DNA from: Hydractinia symbiolongicarpus
Lineage: Eukaryota > Cnidaria > Hydrozoa > Anthoathecata > Hydractiniidae
Length of the DNA: 64,000 nt
NCBI RefSeq assembly: GCF_029227915.1
Contig: NC_079875.1
Span: 14,319,001-14,383,000 of the forward strand
Direction of reading: 5' to 3'
The notes beneath the pieces were generated by a model that saw only the letters and a program-made list of their open reading frames with translations, ran no database searches and was not told where the DNA came from. Made by a program: the position numbers and the translations under genes. This document shows, piece after piece, positions 13,623-26,225 of the stretch (position 1 is its first letter; every line of letters begins with the position of its first letter).

Positions 13623-16600
13623 ACACGCGCTGCACTTCATGACGGAGTATCTTTCACCGACGTTTCTGTTCACACATGAAAAAATTCCATCTGTATATTT
13701 TTCGTTCACAAAGCAAAATTAGCGATCGTTTGATTTTTGTTTTTGTTTTTGTCAAAGAGAGAATGTTTGTTTGAGTAGGACTGAAACAACGGCATGCAAT
13801 TTATTAGCCATAACTCGTGACCACTCAATTTTAATATATCAAAAAGTCTACTTTATGGAAGAAACCTCCGCGGTAAAATCATTGTGAAATTTCGGGAATT
13901 GACTTTCGCGGTAAATTCCTTTGAGAGAATTTTAGAGAAATGAACTTTAGCCAAATTGAGCAGCTGGAAGGTGTTTTGTAGAAAAACCTTTGTGTTTTAA
14001 TACTGTTTCTGCGAAGGAAACGTTAATGTTGAGTTGACAGGTGATAAGAATTTGTGTTCAGTGAAAAAAATCTGAGTTTTTCATCTGGCGTGGTTAGGCG
14101 ACCATGTTTCTAGGGCTTGTAGCGTTTTCTAAATAAGAATGATGCGCGTGTAAGGGTTTATTTGAAGTTAGAAACATTTTCAAGTTTACCAACCAGTTTG
14201 ACTGCATAACCCATCTGGGGTCGGATAAAATCGTTTTTGAGGTTTTTTTCATACTCCACTGACACCTAAAGCTGAAGTTGGCCAGCTTCTTGGCAAAAAG
14301 ATATTTGGATATCTTTCCAGAGATCTTCAGCGTCTAATGGTATATAAAATTAATTGGAATACAGTTCTGTGAGAACAACAAGCTAAAGGAGACCAACCTC
14401 ATACGAACATGTTCGTATCGCCGTCCCAGGGTCAGAGAAGATACAAGATACCCTGGGAACGAGGTTGAAAGAAGACAAATTACTGTGAGAAACATTCTAG
14501 GATCTTGTTTTTTAATTCCGCTGTCATTCTGTAAGTGCTAGTAAGTTTATAGTAGAAATAGTAGAAATTTTAAATATCGTCCAAGAAAAACATTCGCAAA
14601 GAAATTTGGTTATTTCAAAACAGGATTTTGGAAAACGTTTAAATAACGTAACGTGTGAAAATAAATTACCACAAAATGTAAACAAACGCGGCTTTTTATG
14701 TTTTATGTAATAAATTTCAACGCTGTTCTCGGACTTTGTTTACGCTCCGCAGTCAAGCGCGTAAATTACACAATGAAAATAATCAAGTTAGCGCAGTTTA
14801 TTACATGATCTCGATTTTGGGAAATGACAGATCTCTTGTTTTTTTAGCAAAAAATATATATAAACAAAGATGGCGCCGCTTGTTTTGAGTTTTGCGTAAA
14901 GTTATTTAACCGCATGTTGTAGATATTTTCACCCTGCATTTAGCAAAAGCTTTGGCAAAAGTTCAAAAAATCTCGTATTTTAAAAATTTAAAATGAAAAA
15001 CATTTTCATCAAACTTTAAATGGACATCTCTTATTTGCTTTTGATGAAGAATTTTGTCACTGTTGCCAACACTTTTAAGGAAACATCAATTTTTTTATTT
15101 ATTGATTTATTACTTTTTGGTAAATTCCTTGCTGTTGTTATATTTTTTTCAAAACGCGGTCTGAAAATACATGCGCTGTGTTTGAGTGGCGTGCTGCTTG
15201 ACGGGAAATAAAATCGTCTGTTTTCATGGAGACAGTAGAGTCATAACATGGCTCAAAATATCATCAAGAAGCTTGACCGATACATCCAGACAGCATGTCA
15301 AAATAGGCAAATGTATCAAAAAAGTGCAAAACGTATTAAAATATGGCATGTATACTTAAATATATATTGAAAGGATTGTTCCAAGATATTGTGTCGAGTA
15401 TCACCAGCACCCCACCTGAAAAAAAAAATGCTAATACGAAGTTTCCGCTGTATGGCATGACCACTATAGACCGCATCATCTTTTTAACCCCTGCTAACCA
15501 CGTGAATTAAATAAACCGAAAAAAACAAACAAAAAACTCTTGATTCAAAATTCTAAAAAACATACCTTTAGCCGGAAAATACTTCACCTCCCCCGCTCCC
15601 TTGTATTGTACAAAATTTGGCAAACTTTTGAAGTGTTTGTAGAAGCGAATGGAAAAGCATTTTACATTCACAACAAATATCGTAGTAAGGAGAATGAAAG
15701 AGAGAGACTCTAACATTCCTAGTTCATGCCATCAGTAACCCCGAAAGTAACTTCCTTGTGAACTATATCCAGTATGTATAATCAACTTTTCTTGCTTTTT
15801 TTAAAGATTTACTGTTTCACATAAAGATTTTTTTCTACAATAGCATTGTAAAAAGTGTTGTGCAAACATTGGTCATTTAACAACCTCTAAGTGCCGTGGA
15901 AAGGTGTCGTAAAATGTCTCACAAAAATACATGCGCATTTGATAAGTGGGATAGGGACTAACCCTAGGGTACTTAGAATTGAATGTAAAGAAAGAATGTC
16001 AATATCTGCAAATAAATATAATTATGATGAATTTCGTCATCATCTTCGACGTCAATGTCTGCAACACCTCTTTTCGTGAATTCACGATAATTAACAAGCT
16101 TTGTCATGTTTACTACCAAGCTTTGCCATGCCTAAAACACAACCTCAACCCAGGGATTCTCTGTGTCTTTTTTATACTGCGACGACCTGAGGGTGAAGGT
16201 TAATCTAAAATGCAACTTTGATCTTTCTGCGATGTAGAAGAGCAACTTTGTTAAGAGACTAAAAGCCTGAAGAGCTGAGATAAATTAGAAGATTTGGCAA
16301 ATTTGATGGATGACAAGTAAGGGGATTAAACTTTAAGTTGAAAATTAATTCCCAGAGCATGTACAAAAACAAAGCCTTTAATTTTTCCAACTGATAAATG
16401 ATTAGCTTTATAATGAGAGCCACCGTCTGTCTCTACGCAAAATAGCTGCTTCACAGCTTTTTTTCGGACTTCCCGATGCATAGTAATTCATACTTTGTGC
16501 TAATAGGCAACCAAGGATGCACGAGATGCCGACGTGGGAAGATTTTTGCATCGGCTAAGAAAAAATTTGTACAGGTATTAACGTATTCAAAATAAGAACG

Positions 16601-17327
16601 AAGTAAGTTTTCTGTGTAATCGCTAAGCTTCTTTCCTTCAGTGGATAGAGGTGAAGAGAAAACACTTAATCCCGTTATAAGAAGACAACGAGCTTTTTTG
16701 TGAGGTTTTACCTTTCTTGTGTACTTCTTCCACAAATCAACTCTAAACTAAAACTCGCTGATTGCCATCTTTCGGCATCTAAATGAAATTTGCTATACAA
16801 AATGTCATACAAAATACAAAATATATATATACATAATTTTTGTTGACTGCGCAATTCTACCTTCTCAAGTGTGTAAAAGATGCTAAAATCATTGTGGTCT
16901 GCATGATGCTTTCATTGAGACCATAAACTAGTTTCATCTCCTCTATTTCAGCTATGACAATTAGAGAGTCATCCTTAGAGTGGCACATATGTCACTCAAA
17001 TGAAAATCCTAATTGGCTTGATTATAAAATAATCAATTAAAAACAATGAAAGAATTGTCTGTAAAAATATCCCGAAAACTAATAGAGGTATAAGCATAAG
17101 ATCTAACAATGCATTTAAACATACACTTTGTGCCAAATTTGTCCGGCAAAACCGCACCAGTCTTTTCGTATGTCATTAAGCATTACAGTCTAGATTTATA
17201 AAAACCGCAGAAGCCTGGGAGCGAATTACTTTAACAAAGTATAAATAAGTAAGCTGCACAGCATGCTTTAGTTTATGAGTAAAAATTGGGAGAGCAAGGC
17301 AGACACTGTGAATTATACAGTACAAGA
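13623..17327. other. Intergenic, no gene seen
   Basis: The stretch begins with the CCT3 3'UTR region. At 14380-14475 there is a short sequence ending CCCTGGGAACGAGGTTG, a word that recurs elsewhere in the window and looks like a transposon terminus. Otherwise only short chance ORFs are present. Confidence 0.5.
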
Positions 17328-20040
17328 ATGGCGTTGGCATTGCTGTTCTTCATCAGTATCACGTTCTTGCCATGTGCACACACAATCTGGCAGAACTCAC
17401 TACAACAGTGCTTGGCTAAAGAGTCTTGTCAAAAGTTAGTAACAGGGTAAGTGTCTTTGAATTTAGTGTTTATTAAGATGACGTTGATAAGTTAGTGAGG
17501 TAGAAACTGAATGCCTTAGTCCCAACTCTTGCTCCGGCAGTAAACGTGTTTGGATACATCCGATGGTTCTGAGTTGAATCCTGAACTGTAAGAACTCGAT
17601 AAACCACAGCAGATATAAAAAACTATAAGAAGTCTTCTATGATTGTATCTCTCATGTAAATACGGCAAGTAGTACATAAGTACCCGTATATATCAGGCGA
17701 CTTATATACAGCTTTAAAATAATAAATGTCTAGAAATGCAGTGGAACAGGTGAAAAAAAAATTCGAAGTGGACAGTCTAAAGCAGAAACCTCCTTAAATC
17801 GGACATTGTTTTCAGGTTACGTACTTTCTCCCAGAATTTTAACTCTTTTTGACTAGCTGTATAACTTTGCAACCATTTTCAGTCTTACCAGTTTTTCATA
17901 TTTTTCTATCCTCTACTGCCTAAAATATCCAAAAACGTCTCTGTTGATCAAAATTTTATTTCTTTAGGGCATATTTTCTTTTAAAAATGTTTATTCGCCT
18001 AACTGGGGAAAGGGAAAATTGTAATATTGACAGGCCTAATGGATTTTTGGCTTCACAGTAGATTTTTTTCTTGCCAAAAAAGGGAAAACCTTTTCAAGGA
18101 GGACACTTTAAGTGTTTGCTTTAAGGAGGTTCCACTGTTTTGTTTTGTAATTTTTGGAATATTCTCTATTCACTAAAAATACCTTTCGATTGGTGAGATA
18201 AAATACAGTGGAATCTGAGCCTTGTTTTTTTCATTTTTTTCTTATCAATAACTACACGGCTTAAACGTTCTTTCTTAACTTCTCTGCAATTTATGCTTGT
18301 ATGAGAAAATTGTTTTTTTTTTGCTGTTAATACATCTACGTGCCAATGTAAATGTTATTTCGAAATATTATACTTGAATTCTCATTGGAAATTCCATTTG
18401 TACCTTCCGTTATATTAAAGCGCACCCTCTTCTAAAGCAGATACATTGTTATACTTCCGACACTGTAAATTACATTTGTTGCTGTTGCACTCAGACTACA
18501 AGTCCACCTCCTTGTTTCTACAAGCTAGAGAAAGATTCAAAGATTCAAGTTTTCCGAGTGTCCATAAATAGACTACTTCACACATAACAATCTTTTGCCA
18601 AACAGTCTTAATGAAAGGTTTTTTAGAATTACTTTCTGTTCATTCTCGACCCCCAGAGCTCAAAGTTTTATCTCATACGGTTTATTGCTCTTCTAGGGCG
18701 CAAAATTAAACATTTTCAGTACCTAAGAGCACAAATCTTCTGGAAATTGTTCCAACAAAAAAAAACAATTCAATATCGCAAATAATAATACCCTTATTTG
18801 TCTGTTTGTGCGTCAGATATTACCGGAGTAGCTATGACTTCCTTTCTTGCCGCTAGTAAGTAATAATTGCAAAACCACACACAAACATGTAGTTGTACAT
18901 GCACAATGTCAGATGTAAACAACATAACCGGAAATTAAAATATGTTTTGTTGTAATGATTGATTGCGTTGGAGGAGAGAATAACTACTTTGGGTTTTTCA
19001 TAATTTCTTGAAAAGAGCAAAACCATTAATCAGATTCTTGACTAATATGGAATAATGATTTAAGTGAAAAGATATGTCAAGCCTAAAATGTTCTGAAATC
19101 GTTCTGAACATTTGACTCAACTGACAGCTTTGTCTGAGAGATTAAACACAAACATTTTTTTTCTTAGAAACAATTTTAAACAATAAAAAAACAGCATATT
19201 AGGAAGTACTAGACAACTATAATACCAACACCATTCATATCCACCTTCTGAGCAACATTGCTGTGACTTACAGCTAGTTGAAACTTTTGAAATACATTGC
19301 TAAAATACTAATCAATATAAGTACTACAGATTGAGAGTTTTTATTTGATGATGTTGTTGTTTTTGTTGTTGTTATTGTTGTTGTTATTGTTGTTGTTATT
19401 GTTTCTGTTGTTGTTGTTATTGTTTTTGCTGTTGGTGGTGTTGGTGGTGGTGTTGTTGTTTTAAAAGATATTTCACTATGCATTTTTCAGTGTGGTATAT
19501 GAACACTGTAGCGATTTATTCAATACAAGAAATATCAAAGATAAAATGGATAACATCAACATCACATGCTCACTGCAATGTCGGTCACATTTACAAGAAC
19601 TTGAAGTAAAATCTGCTGATTTCAACAAACTAATGACCACTGATTGTGGTGATAACACGGATTGTCCAACGTATAAACATCGTATACGTCGCTGTTTGCG
19701 TGGAGAAATACGAGAGTTTTCTACTTCAAATTTACTCAAAAATGGCTGCACCAGAGCTTATCAACGATGTCAACGAAACAAGCGATGCAAAAAAATGCAT
19801 GATGACATGACAAACATTCGCTGTAACTTGTTGATACCTGGTATTGAATGCACACAAGAATGCGAAAAAGCATTAATGGCGTTGACTCACACGAGGAAAG
19901 CGAAAAAATATTTACACTGTCGTTGCGACAGTAGTTTTCACTACGAAGGAGTGTGTCATAACATTCGAAATAACGCTCTTACTCTGTGTAAATCGAAAGA
20001 ATTTCGTTCGTTCTTAAAACACAAAAACTTCCGCACATAG
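17328..20040 (+). CDS. Secreted GDNF-receptor/GAS1-like cysteine-rich protein A
   Basis: Two exons, 17328-17446 and 19491-20040, joined by a GTAAGT donor and TTTTTCAG acceptor in phase 2, give 222 residues. Exon 1 encodes a hydrophobic signal peptide (MALALLFFISITFLPCAHT) and the first mature cysteines. The mature part has 18 cysteines in two blocks. The second block reads CTRAYQRCQRNKRC, then CTQECEKAL and HCRCD, the spacing of GDNF receptor alpha / GAS1 domains, so this is probably a secreted two-domain GFR-alpha-like protein. No transmembrane segment or obvious GPI tail is seen, which argues for a soluble ligand-binding or structural role. AATAAA lies at 20067-20072, just past the stop. 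A close paralogue is encoded on the other strand at 35838-39279. Confidence 0.8.
19340..19461. repeat. (GTT)n / (GTTATT)n microsatellite
   Basis: Imperfect GTT-rich run, with GGT variants at its 3' end, immediately before the acceptor of exon 2 of the cysteine-rich gene A. It supplies an unusual T/G-rich tract upstream of the splice site. Confidence 0.85.
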
Positions 20041-20544
20041 TGTGAAATCTAAGCGAAAAAAATATAAATAAAAACTTTGTTGTTAAGTAAAGCAAACTTT
20101 ACCAAACGTTGATGATATTCAACTGGGCCAATGCCTCGTTGAGTATCACAAGCTCAACTAAATAATTTTTGATATCTGATTTCATCTCTTACATGATCTG
20201 TTTATTTAGTATTTTCGTGATATTTTATGGTTCCAATTTTGTGATATGAAGGTAATTTTTAGCTGAATTATTTTGAGTGATTCTAAACAGATAGTTATGA
20301 AAATTGGTTTTCATCGTTTTCATTGTCCCTTTATGGTTCTTGTATTTTATCAAAGCGCTATAGACCAAGAAGTCGTTCGTTAGAAGCGAATTTCGAATAG
20401 AAAACTGGGAGAAAATGCAACCTAAAATAGCACTTGAATGATTTCATATTTATTATTCTCTTATATATATTCTTTGTTATTATTATTTGGCATATTTATC
20501 CAGGATATAGTCACTTCAGTGTTGGAAACAATCTTAATAACGTA

Positions 20545-20742
20545 AGTCCTGTGTTCTGAATGTATACATTAGGTGTACACCGGCATTGCCTACCCAATTT
20601 AACATTACAATTTCTCTCACATGGCATGGCCCGACCCGTAGCTGTGATGAAGACACTTGCTTAGCATGCCTGCGCTGTGGACCGAACCATGGACTTCGTG
20701 ATTACGAAACGAACACCATAATCAAAAAGCCATACGCCACTT
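20545..20742 (-). repeat. tRNA-derived SINE (minus copy)
   Basis: Read on the minus strand it begins GTGGCGTATGGCTTTTTGAT, has the B-box-like word GGTTCGGTCC and a body with CACAGCTACGGGTC and GCCATGCCATGTGAGAG. It is a clear relative of the plus-strand copy at 41970-42190. Confidence 0.75.
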
Positions 20743-23700
20743 CTTTCATTTTCTAAATTACGCTCATTCAAAAGTATCTTCTGGAGGGTTGTTCATTATT
20801 TGTGGGCCTAAATGTGTTCGGGATAATTCAATAAAGTAATGCAAGGTTCTTAATAAGGTGCCTAACAAATAAATGTTAGTCAACATGAAATAGATAAACG
20901 ACGATTTTTATGACGACATTTGCTTCGTCATCGAATAAAGGTGGAAAGTTATATCATTGTCTCTGAACCTTTGACCTTATCACAAAAAATTAGCAAGCTG
21001 GGAGATTTTTAACATAGTTGTTAGGACAATTAATCAAGTTAGTGATGTCTCTAACTTAATTGATTATCACATCCACCAATGCAACTACAAATACTGTCTT
21101 GATCATAAAAATAAACTCAACTAAAAATAGATAGTTTACAGTATTTTCAAATATGCTAAGACATTAATGACTAAAAATGCCATTAATTTAATGGCATCCA
21201 TTGTCACTAAGTTTCTTACTTACTCGTTCACTTTGTCCCTAAAAACATTTTTAAATATTTTCTTAGAACTGAAATTACAAGCAGGTGTAATCAGCACTTT
21301 CCCGCTCAGTTAATGTTAGCCACCCCACGGAGGAGGGTCTTTGTATCAGTTTAAAAACAATAAAAGAGAAACTCGATATAGCAGCGAAATCTTATGCAAA
21401 ATTATTTCCAGAACCGTCTTTAAAATCTCTTTGAGATACAGTTTATCTGAAAGAGGTCTGGGGACTATAATTGAGTCTTCCCTATAAGCTACGTAAGTTT
21501 GAATTCCTCCTTTTGATGTGTTTATTACAAATTAAGAGGTTTTTGCTGTCATGGTTCAGTTATCCAATAACTGGTGCATTCTCCTACTTGATAAAAGAAG
21601 ATATAAAAGATGTTTTTAAGGTAGGAGGTTCGATCAGTCAATCACCTTCGCATGTGTAGAAAGAATTATATTATAAAAAAATCTAAACAACGAAGTCAAA
21701 GCGCGATACAGCAAGCTACAGCAATACAATATTAGAATATTAGAAAGCAAAGCAACAAGCACTGAAAGTTTGAAGATAAAGTCTACGGTTGTCTACAAGT
21801 CTATAAGATACGGATGACCTTATCTAACATGTTCACGTGAATTTAGAGCCAAGCTTAGAAACACTTGGAATTTAATTAGCATTTATATATCAGAGTACTC
21901 ACAAGTGATGGTGTATATTGTATTCGTCGCGGGTATTAAGTTTAAAGCAACCGAAAAACAATTTTTTTTCAAGTGTATTTCGCATAACGTCTTTCGGCGT
22001 ATCAATCATTGCGTAAATTAAAATTACTCAACAAATAGCAAGAAAAAAAAACAGTAATTCACAACAGAGATTCACAAAAGATACGAATGCGTTACCTTTC
22101 TTTCTTCGTTTTCGCGCCTTTATATTCAACTAAAAGTTTCGCTATCGAACGTCTTTGCACCAAGACACAAAAATTGATACGAATAAGGTGAGTGCGCAAA
22201 GATCCTGCGCGAAGAACTTTTTCTATGATTTAAATCCTGCACTACACGGTGCCCTATCATACAAACACTGCAAATATCACACGTGATAGTCATAAAAAAG
22301 AAAAGCCGTAATTGTAATCCAGACTTATCCAGAAGAGCAAAATCTGGTTCGGATACTGCACATGTTTTTCAAGCAAAGAATTCAAATCGTTAGCAGCGTT
22401 GTAATAAGAACTAAAAAGCTTACTTGATCAATGATCTTGTAAATTAGACAGACCAAGGCAGTGGAAGAATCAAATTATTACTTATATTCGAAAATGATTA
22501 ATGACAATTTATACTTTATCGGGAAAAATTTTGTCCCAATAAAGTATAAACTAATTAAAAAGTAAACTAACAAAAGTATAAACTAATAAACTGGCTCTAA
22601 TTGTCTCGGTCCCAGGAGCTGTTGTCCCTATTTGCATATCGGACGGCGAAATGAACTTATTTCATCAGACCTATCAATAAGCGCAGAACCGAAAAGAGAC
22701 AAGAAAACTTGGGAACGAGTTTATATGATGACTTAAAAAAAATAACCTAATGAATGGATTGGCCTAGGTTATATATTTTGTTCGCTTTCAGTCGATTTTA
22801 TAGAGGTTGATCTTTAATGATCAATATAAAGAGGACCTTCTATCTTTTCAATCGATGATTTTTTGATCGATTCAACCATTTTTGTTAAAATTGAAACTGC
22901 CCTAGCCCTTAATCCTCACCTACTACAACCTCGTATAAAGGGCTGGTTAGATTTTTGCATTTAATTTTATTTTCAATACGAAGACTTAACAAGCCGTAAA
23001 GGAGCGAGGTTGCATCACCAGTTGGAAATATAATATAGCGGCTTTTTTATGTATGTTTTTTTATGTATTCACATAAAAAAACATGTTTGAACTAAAGATG
23101 TTGCTATTGTCAGCCTGTTTAAAAAATTCTTTAGTCTTTATTGATGTGCATTTCTTTGTGCTTGGAAAAATTTACTGACTATACGTTCTTATGTTTAGTT
23201 TCAATAAGCTACTGAAAAACAACAAAACAACAACAAAAACAACAACAACATACAACAACAGGTTTGCCATTTTTAGTTGAGAAGATTTAAAGAGTTTTGC
23301 TGAGAATTTTCAAAAAAAGCTACTGAAAAAATACAACACGATTTTTAGTCACGTTTTCGTCCGCAGGGTTTGTTTCCTTATGCCAAAGCCGCTAGCGATT
23401 ACTTCGCCGCTGGCCTCAATGTTAAAAATTCAAGAGCCCCCTGGGGACGAGGTTAGTCACAGGACTCTTTTACGTTTTCTATACTTACAGGACCATTAGC
23501 CACGAAAAGTTGGTTTTGAAGGCGATCTGGGTACTTATGAATAGAGTACATGACGAGTATGAGTATATAACGAGTTGAACTAACCGAGCTAAATGGGCTA
23601 GACGCGGTAAACCTAATTGCATTCATATTTTTATAGAAAGACGGAATTGATGTTGCTTCTTGTTTCACAAGATTTTTTTCTTTTACCACATGTTGCATAA

Positions 23701-24555
23701 CACGAATTGCGTGCATTGAAACCATGTCTCGATTACGCAAAAAAACTTGCATTGAAATATGGGCTCTACGTTTTTCCAGTTATCTAGCTGAAAAATATGT
23801 AAGTAGAATGAAATTTTCACATTTTTACTTTGGGCTGTTAGTGCACTACTTTAAATTTGATGACGTCATCGCCACTTATGATTTTTACGATTTATTTTTC
23901 AAATTTTATGCGTAGTATGCGCGTTTCTGAAGTTCGCTGCCGCGGACTATGTTGAATGAGCGTGAAAAAGGCAAAAAAACCTGGGAACGAGAGTAGAGGT
24001 TGCTTTACGCCATAAAAGTTACGCCGCAAAGTGTTTTGAGTTGGGCGTAACTGTTTTCCATAAACTGTATATCTGCCTGTCTCTCAACGGTCCGCAAACA
24101 GTTTGATCCCTAGCTTGGTTGAAGATTTGCAGCACAGGAACTGAAAATCTATTAATTCTTTATCATTGTTTTAATAAATTCCCAAAGGAGAAAAAGTTTT
24201 TATTTGACCTCTGCTTTAGCCAAGGCGTAGTTTTTCTTATTACTAGGACATCAAAGCCAGGTAAGAATTGATCTGAATTTGTTAACGTAATTATATATGG
24301 TTACTAAAAAAGTTATTTTCAAGCTATAGCTAAAGCTAGATATCCATATTTTTTTATTATAACAGTTCTTCAGTGGTTGCAGAACTAGTCTCGGATTGGG
24401 ATTAGCATGCTTTTGATCATGTTCATATATGGTATATATAGACCCTTTTGAATGTTTACATTTTCCTGCGCGGTAGGCAGAAAGATGCATACTATAAATT
24501 TTTTTTTTTTAATAATTCGGTTTTTTTTACTTAGATTAACATGAGACATATTTTA
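20743..24555. other. Intergenic, no gene seen
   Basis: No coding exon was recognised. Repeat-like termini (CTTGGGAACGAG at 22709, CCTGGGGACGAGG at 23440 and CCTGGGAACGAG at 23980) occur. A 14-bp perfect inverted repeat lies at 23053-23084 and a CAA-rich run at 23220-23262. A minus ORF at 23752-23453 (99 codons) has no recognisable family. Confidence 0.5.
23053..23084. repeat. 14-bp perfect inverted repeat
   Basis: Arms ATGTTTTTTTATGT and ACATAAAAAAACAT are separated by a 4-nt loop (ATTC). The A+T richness makes chance or transposon origin likely. Confidence 0.85.
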
Positions 24556-24759
24556 GTTACGAAATTAAATATAATTTTAATCAAATAATGCCAATGATCC
24601 AGATAAAACACATCGCCGTAGATTGTTTAGGGGTCATCTACAAAATTCGTAGCAATTCGTATAAAAAAAATTCGTATATGCTATACGAATTTTCTTTTGC
24701 CATACAGTAATTAAATTCGTATGAAATTTTTTTAAATTCGTATAAAATTCGTATGAGTT

Positions 24760-24860
24760 TTAAATTAAATTCGTATGAGTTTTAAATTAAATTCGTATGA
24801 GTTTTAAATTAAATTCGTATGAGTTTTAAATTAAATTCGTATGAGTTAAATTCGTACGAG
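24760..24860. repeat. ~22-bp tandem repeat inside TIR element
   Basis: Four to five copies of AAATTCGTATGAGTTTTAAA in tandem. Confidence 0.85.
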
Positions 24861-24971
24861 TTTAACAAAAAATTCGTATGAGATTTTAATTAGATGCGTA
24901 TGGTTTTAAAAAAAAGAAAATCGTTTGACATTGTATTAAATTCGTATATGAGTTTCAAAATAAAATATTTT

Positions 24972-25160
24972 TTAGATCGCATTTTAAAAGTTTAAAAACG
25001 AAAAACGGCGATAGAAATGTTTTTTTAGATCGCATTTTAAAAGTTTTAAAACGAAAAACGGCGATAGAAATGTTTTTTTTAGATCGCATGTTAAAAGTTG
25101 AAAAACGAAAAACGGCGATAGAAGTGTTTTTGTTAGATCGCATTTTAAAAGTGTAAAAAC
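24972..25160. repeat. 54-bp tandem repeat inside TIR element
   Basis: The word AGATCGCAT recurs at 24974, 25027, 25081 and 25135, giving units of 53-54 bp, each with ACGAAAAACGGCGATAGAA. Confidence 0.85.
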
Positions 25161-25799
25161 GAAATATAATTCGTATGAAAATTCGTATAAAAGAGAATAT
25201 AATTCGAATGACAATTCGTATGAAAGAGAATATAATTCGTATGACAATTCGTATGAAAATCGTATAAAAGAGAATATAATTCGTATGACAATTCGTATGA
25301 AAATCGTATAAAATTCGTATTAGATTTTTTAAAAATCGTATAACTATTTAACACTATACAAATTGTATACGATTTTTATACGAATTAAAAGCAATTAAAT
25401 TCGTATATATTCGTATAAAATATCATACGAAATTTGTAGACGACCCCTTAAAAGTGTCAAAACGCGATCATAAGAAGTGAAAACATCACCATAAATCATT
25501 TAAAATTTATTAAAACACTCTCGTAGGAAGCGATAATATCACCATAGATTGTTTAAAAATTATCAATACGCGATCAGAAGAAGTGAAAACATCGCAGTAG
25601 ATCGTTTAAAAACCAGCAAAACACGACCGTAAGAAGCTAAAACATTGACCTAGATCGTTTTAAAACCCATCAAAAATGGATCGTAGATAGTTAAAAGGTT
25701 GACGTAATTCGTAACTAGAGAACTATGAAAGTCGCCGTAGTTTTTTTAAAAACTATTAAAACGGGATCTAATATAGTCATATTTGGTTTCAAAACTACT

Positions 25800-26225
25800 T
25801 AGTTTTATTACCTTATTCAACGAAAGTTTTGTGCATACTTTTGTGACGGCTGTCAAAGTGAGATAGAATGTCTAAAAATAGTTTCAAGTCATTGATTTAT
25901 CACGTTTTTAATTGTTTTTTAATTGTTTGGGAGAAAAATTTGCTTCAGAATTCGTTTCAAAATTCAAAAGTTTTTTCTGCATTTGTTTCAAAATAGTTTC
26001 AGAATCGTTTCCCATTCGTATCCCATTCGTTTCCACTTCGTATCATTTTTAAGCTTACAGTTTAAAATAAAATTCAATCGTTTCACAATCGTTTTAAATC
26101 TTTTCACCTTCATTTCATGAAACGATCTGTAAACGATTTTAAAAAATGATGATACGATCTCGAAACAATCATAATCGTTTCAATTCGTATAAAATGTGAA
26201 ACGATCGTGGAGACGGTCCCTAAAA
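25800..26225. other. TTCGTATC/CGTTTC-rich sequence, possible second element end
   Basis: Words such as CGTTTC and GAAACG appear in both orientations and the segment stops at GGAGACGGTCCCT (26208-26220), which resembles a transposon terminus. No matching opposite end was identified. Confidence 0.35.

Larger units (their letters stand above)
24630..25447. mobile_element. Non-autonomous TIR element (Harbinger-like by TSD)
   Basis: Termini GGGGTCATCTACAAAATTCG and the inverse of CGAAATTTGTAGACGACCCC form inverted repeats. The flanks read TTA on both sides (24627-24629 and 25448-25450), a 3-bp target duplication like that of PIF/Harbinger transposons. The interior is filled with TTCGTATGA-type words, a ~22-bp array and a 54-bp array, and has no coding capacity. 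The superfamily is inferred from the TSD alone. Confidence 0.65.
24560..25790. repeat. Degenerate ~60-bp tandem repeat array
   Basis: Units contain the words CATCGCCGTAGATCGTTTAAAA and AAAACGCGATCATAAGAAGTG in varied form. One unit is split by the inserted element at 24630-25447. Clear copies continue from 25448 to about 25790. Confidence 0.65.

Noticed and set aside
23453-23752. Minus ORF of 99 codons
   Set aside because: There is no family signature, splice context or coding bias, and it overlaps a repeat terminus.
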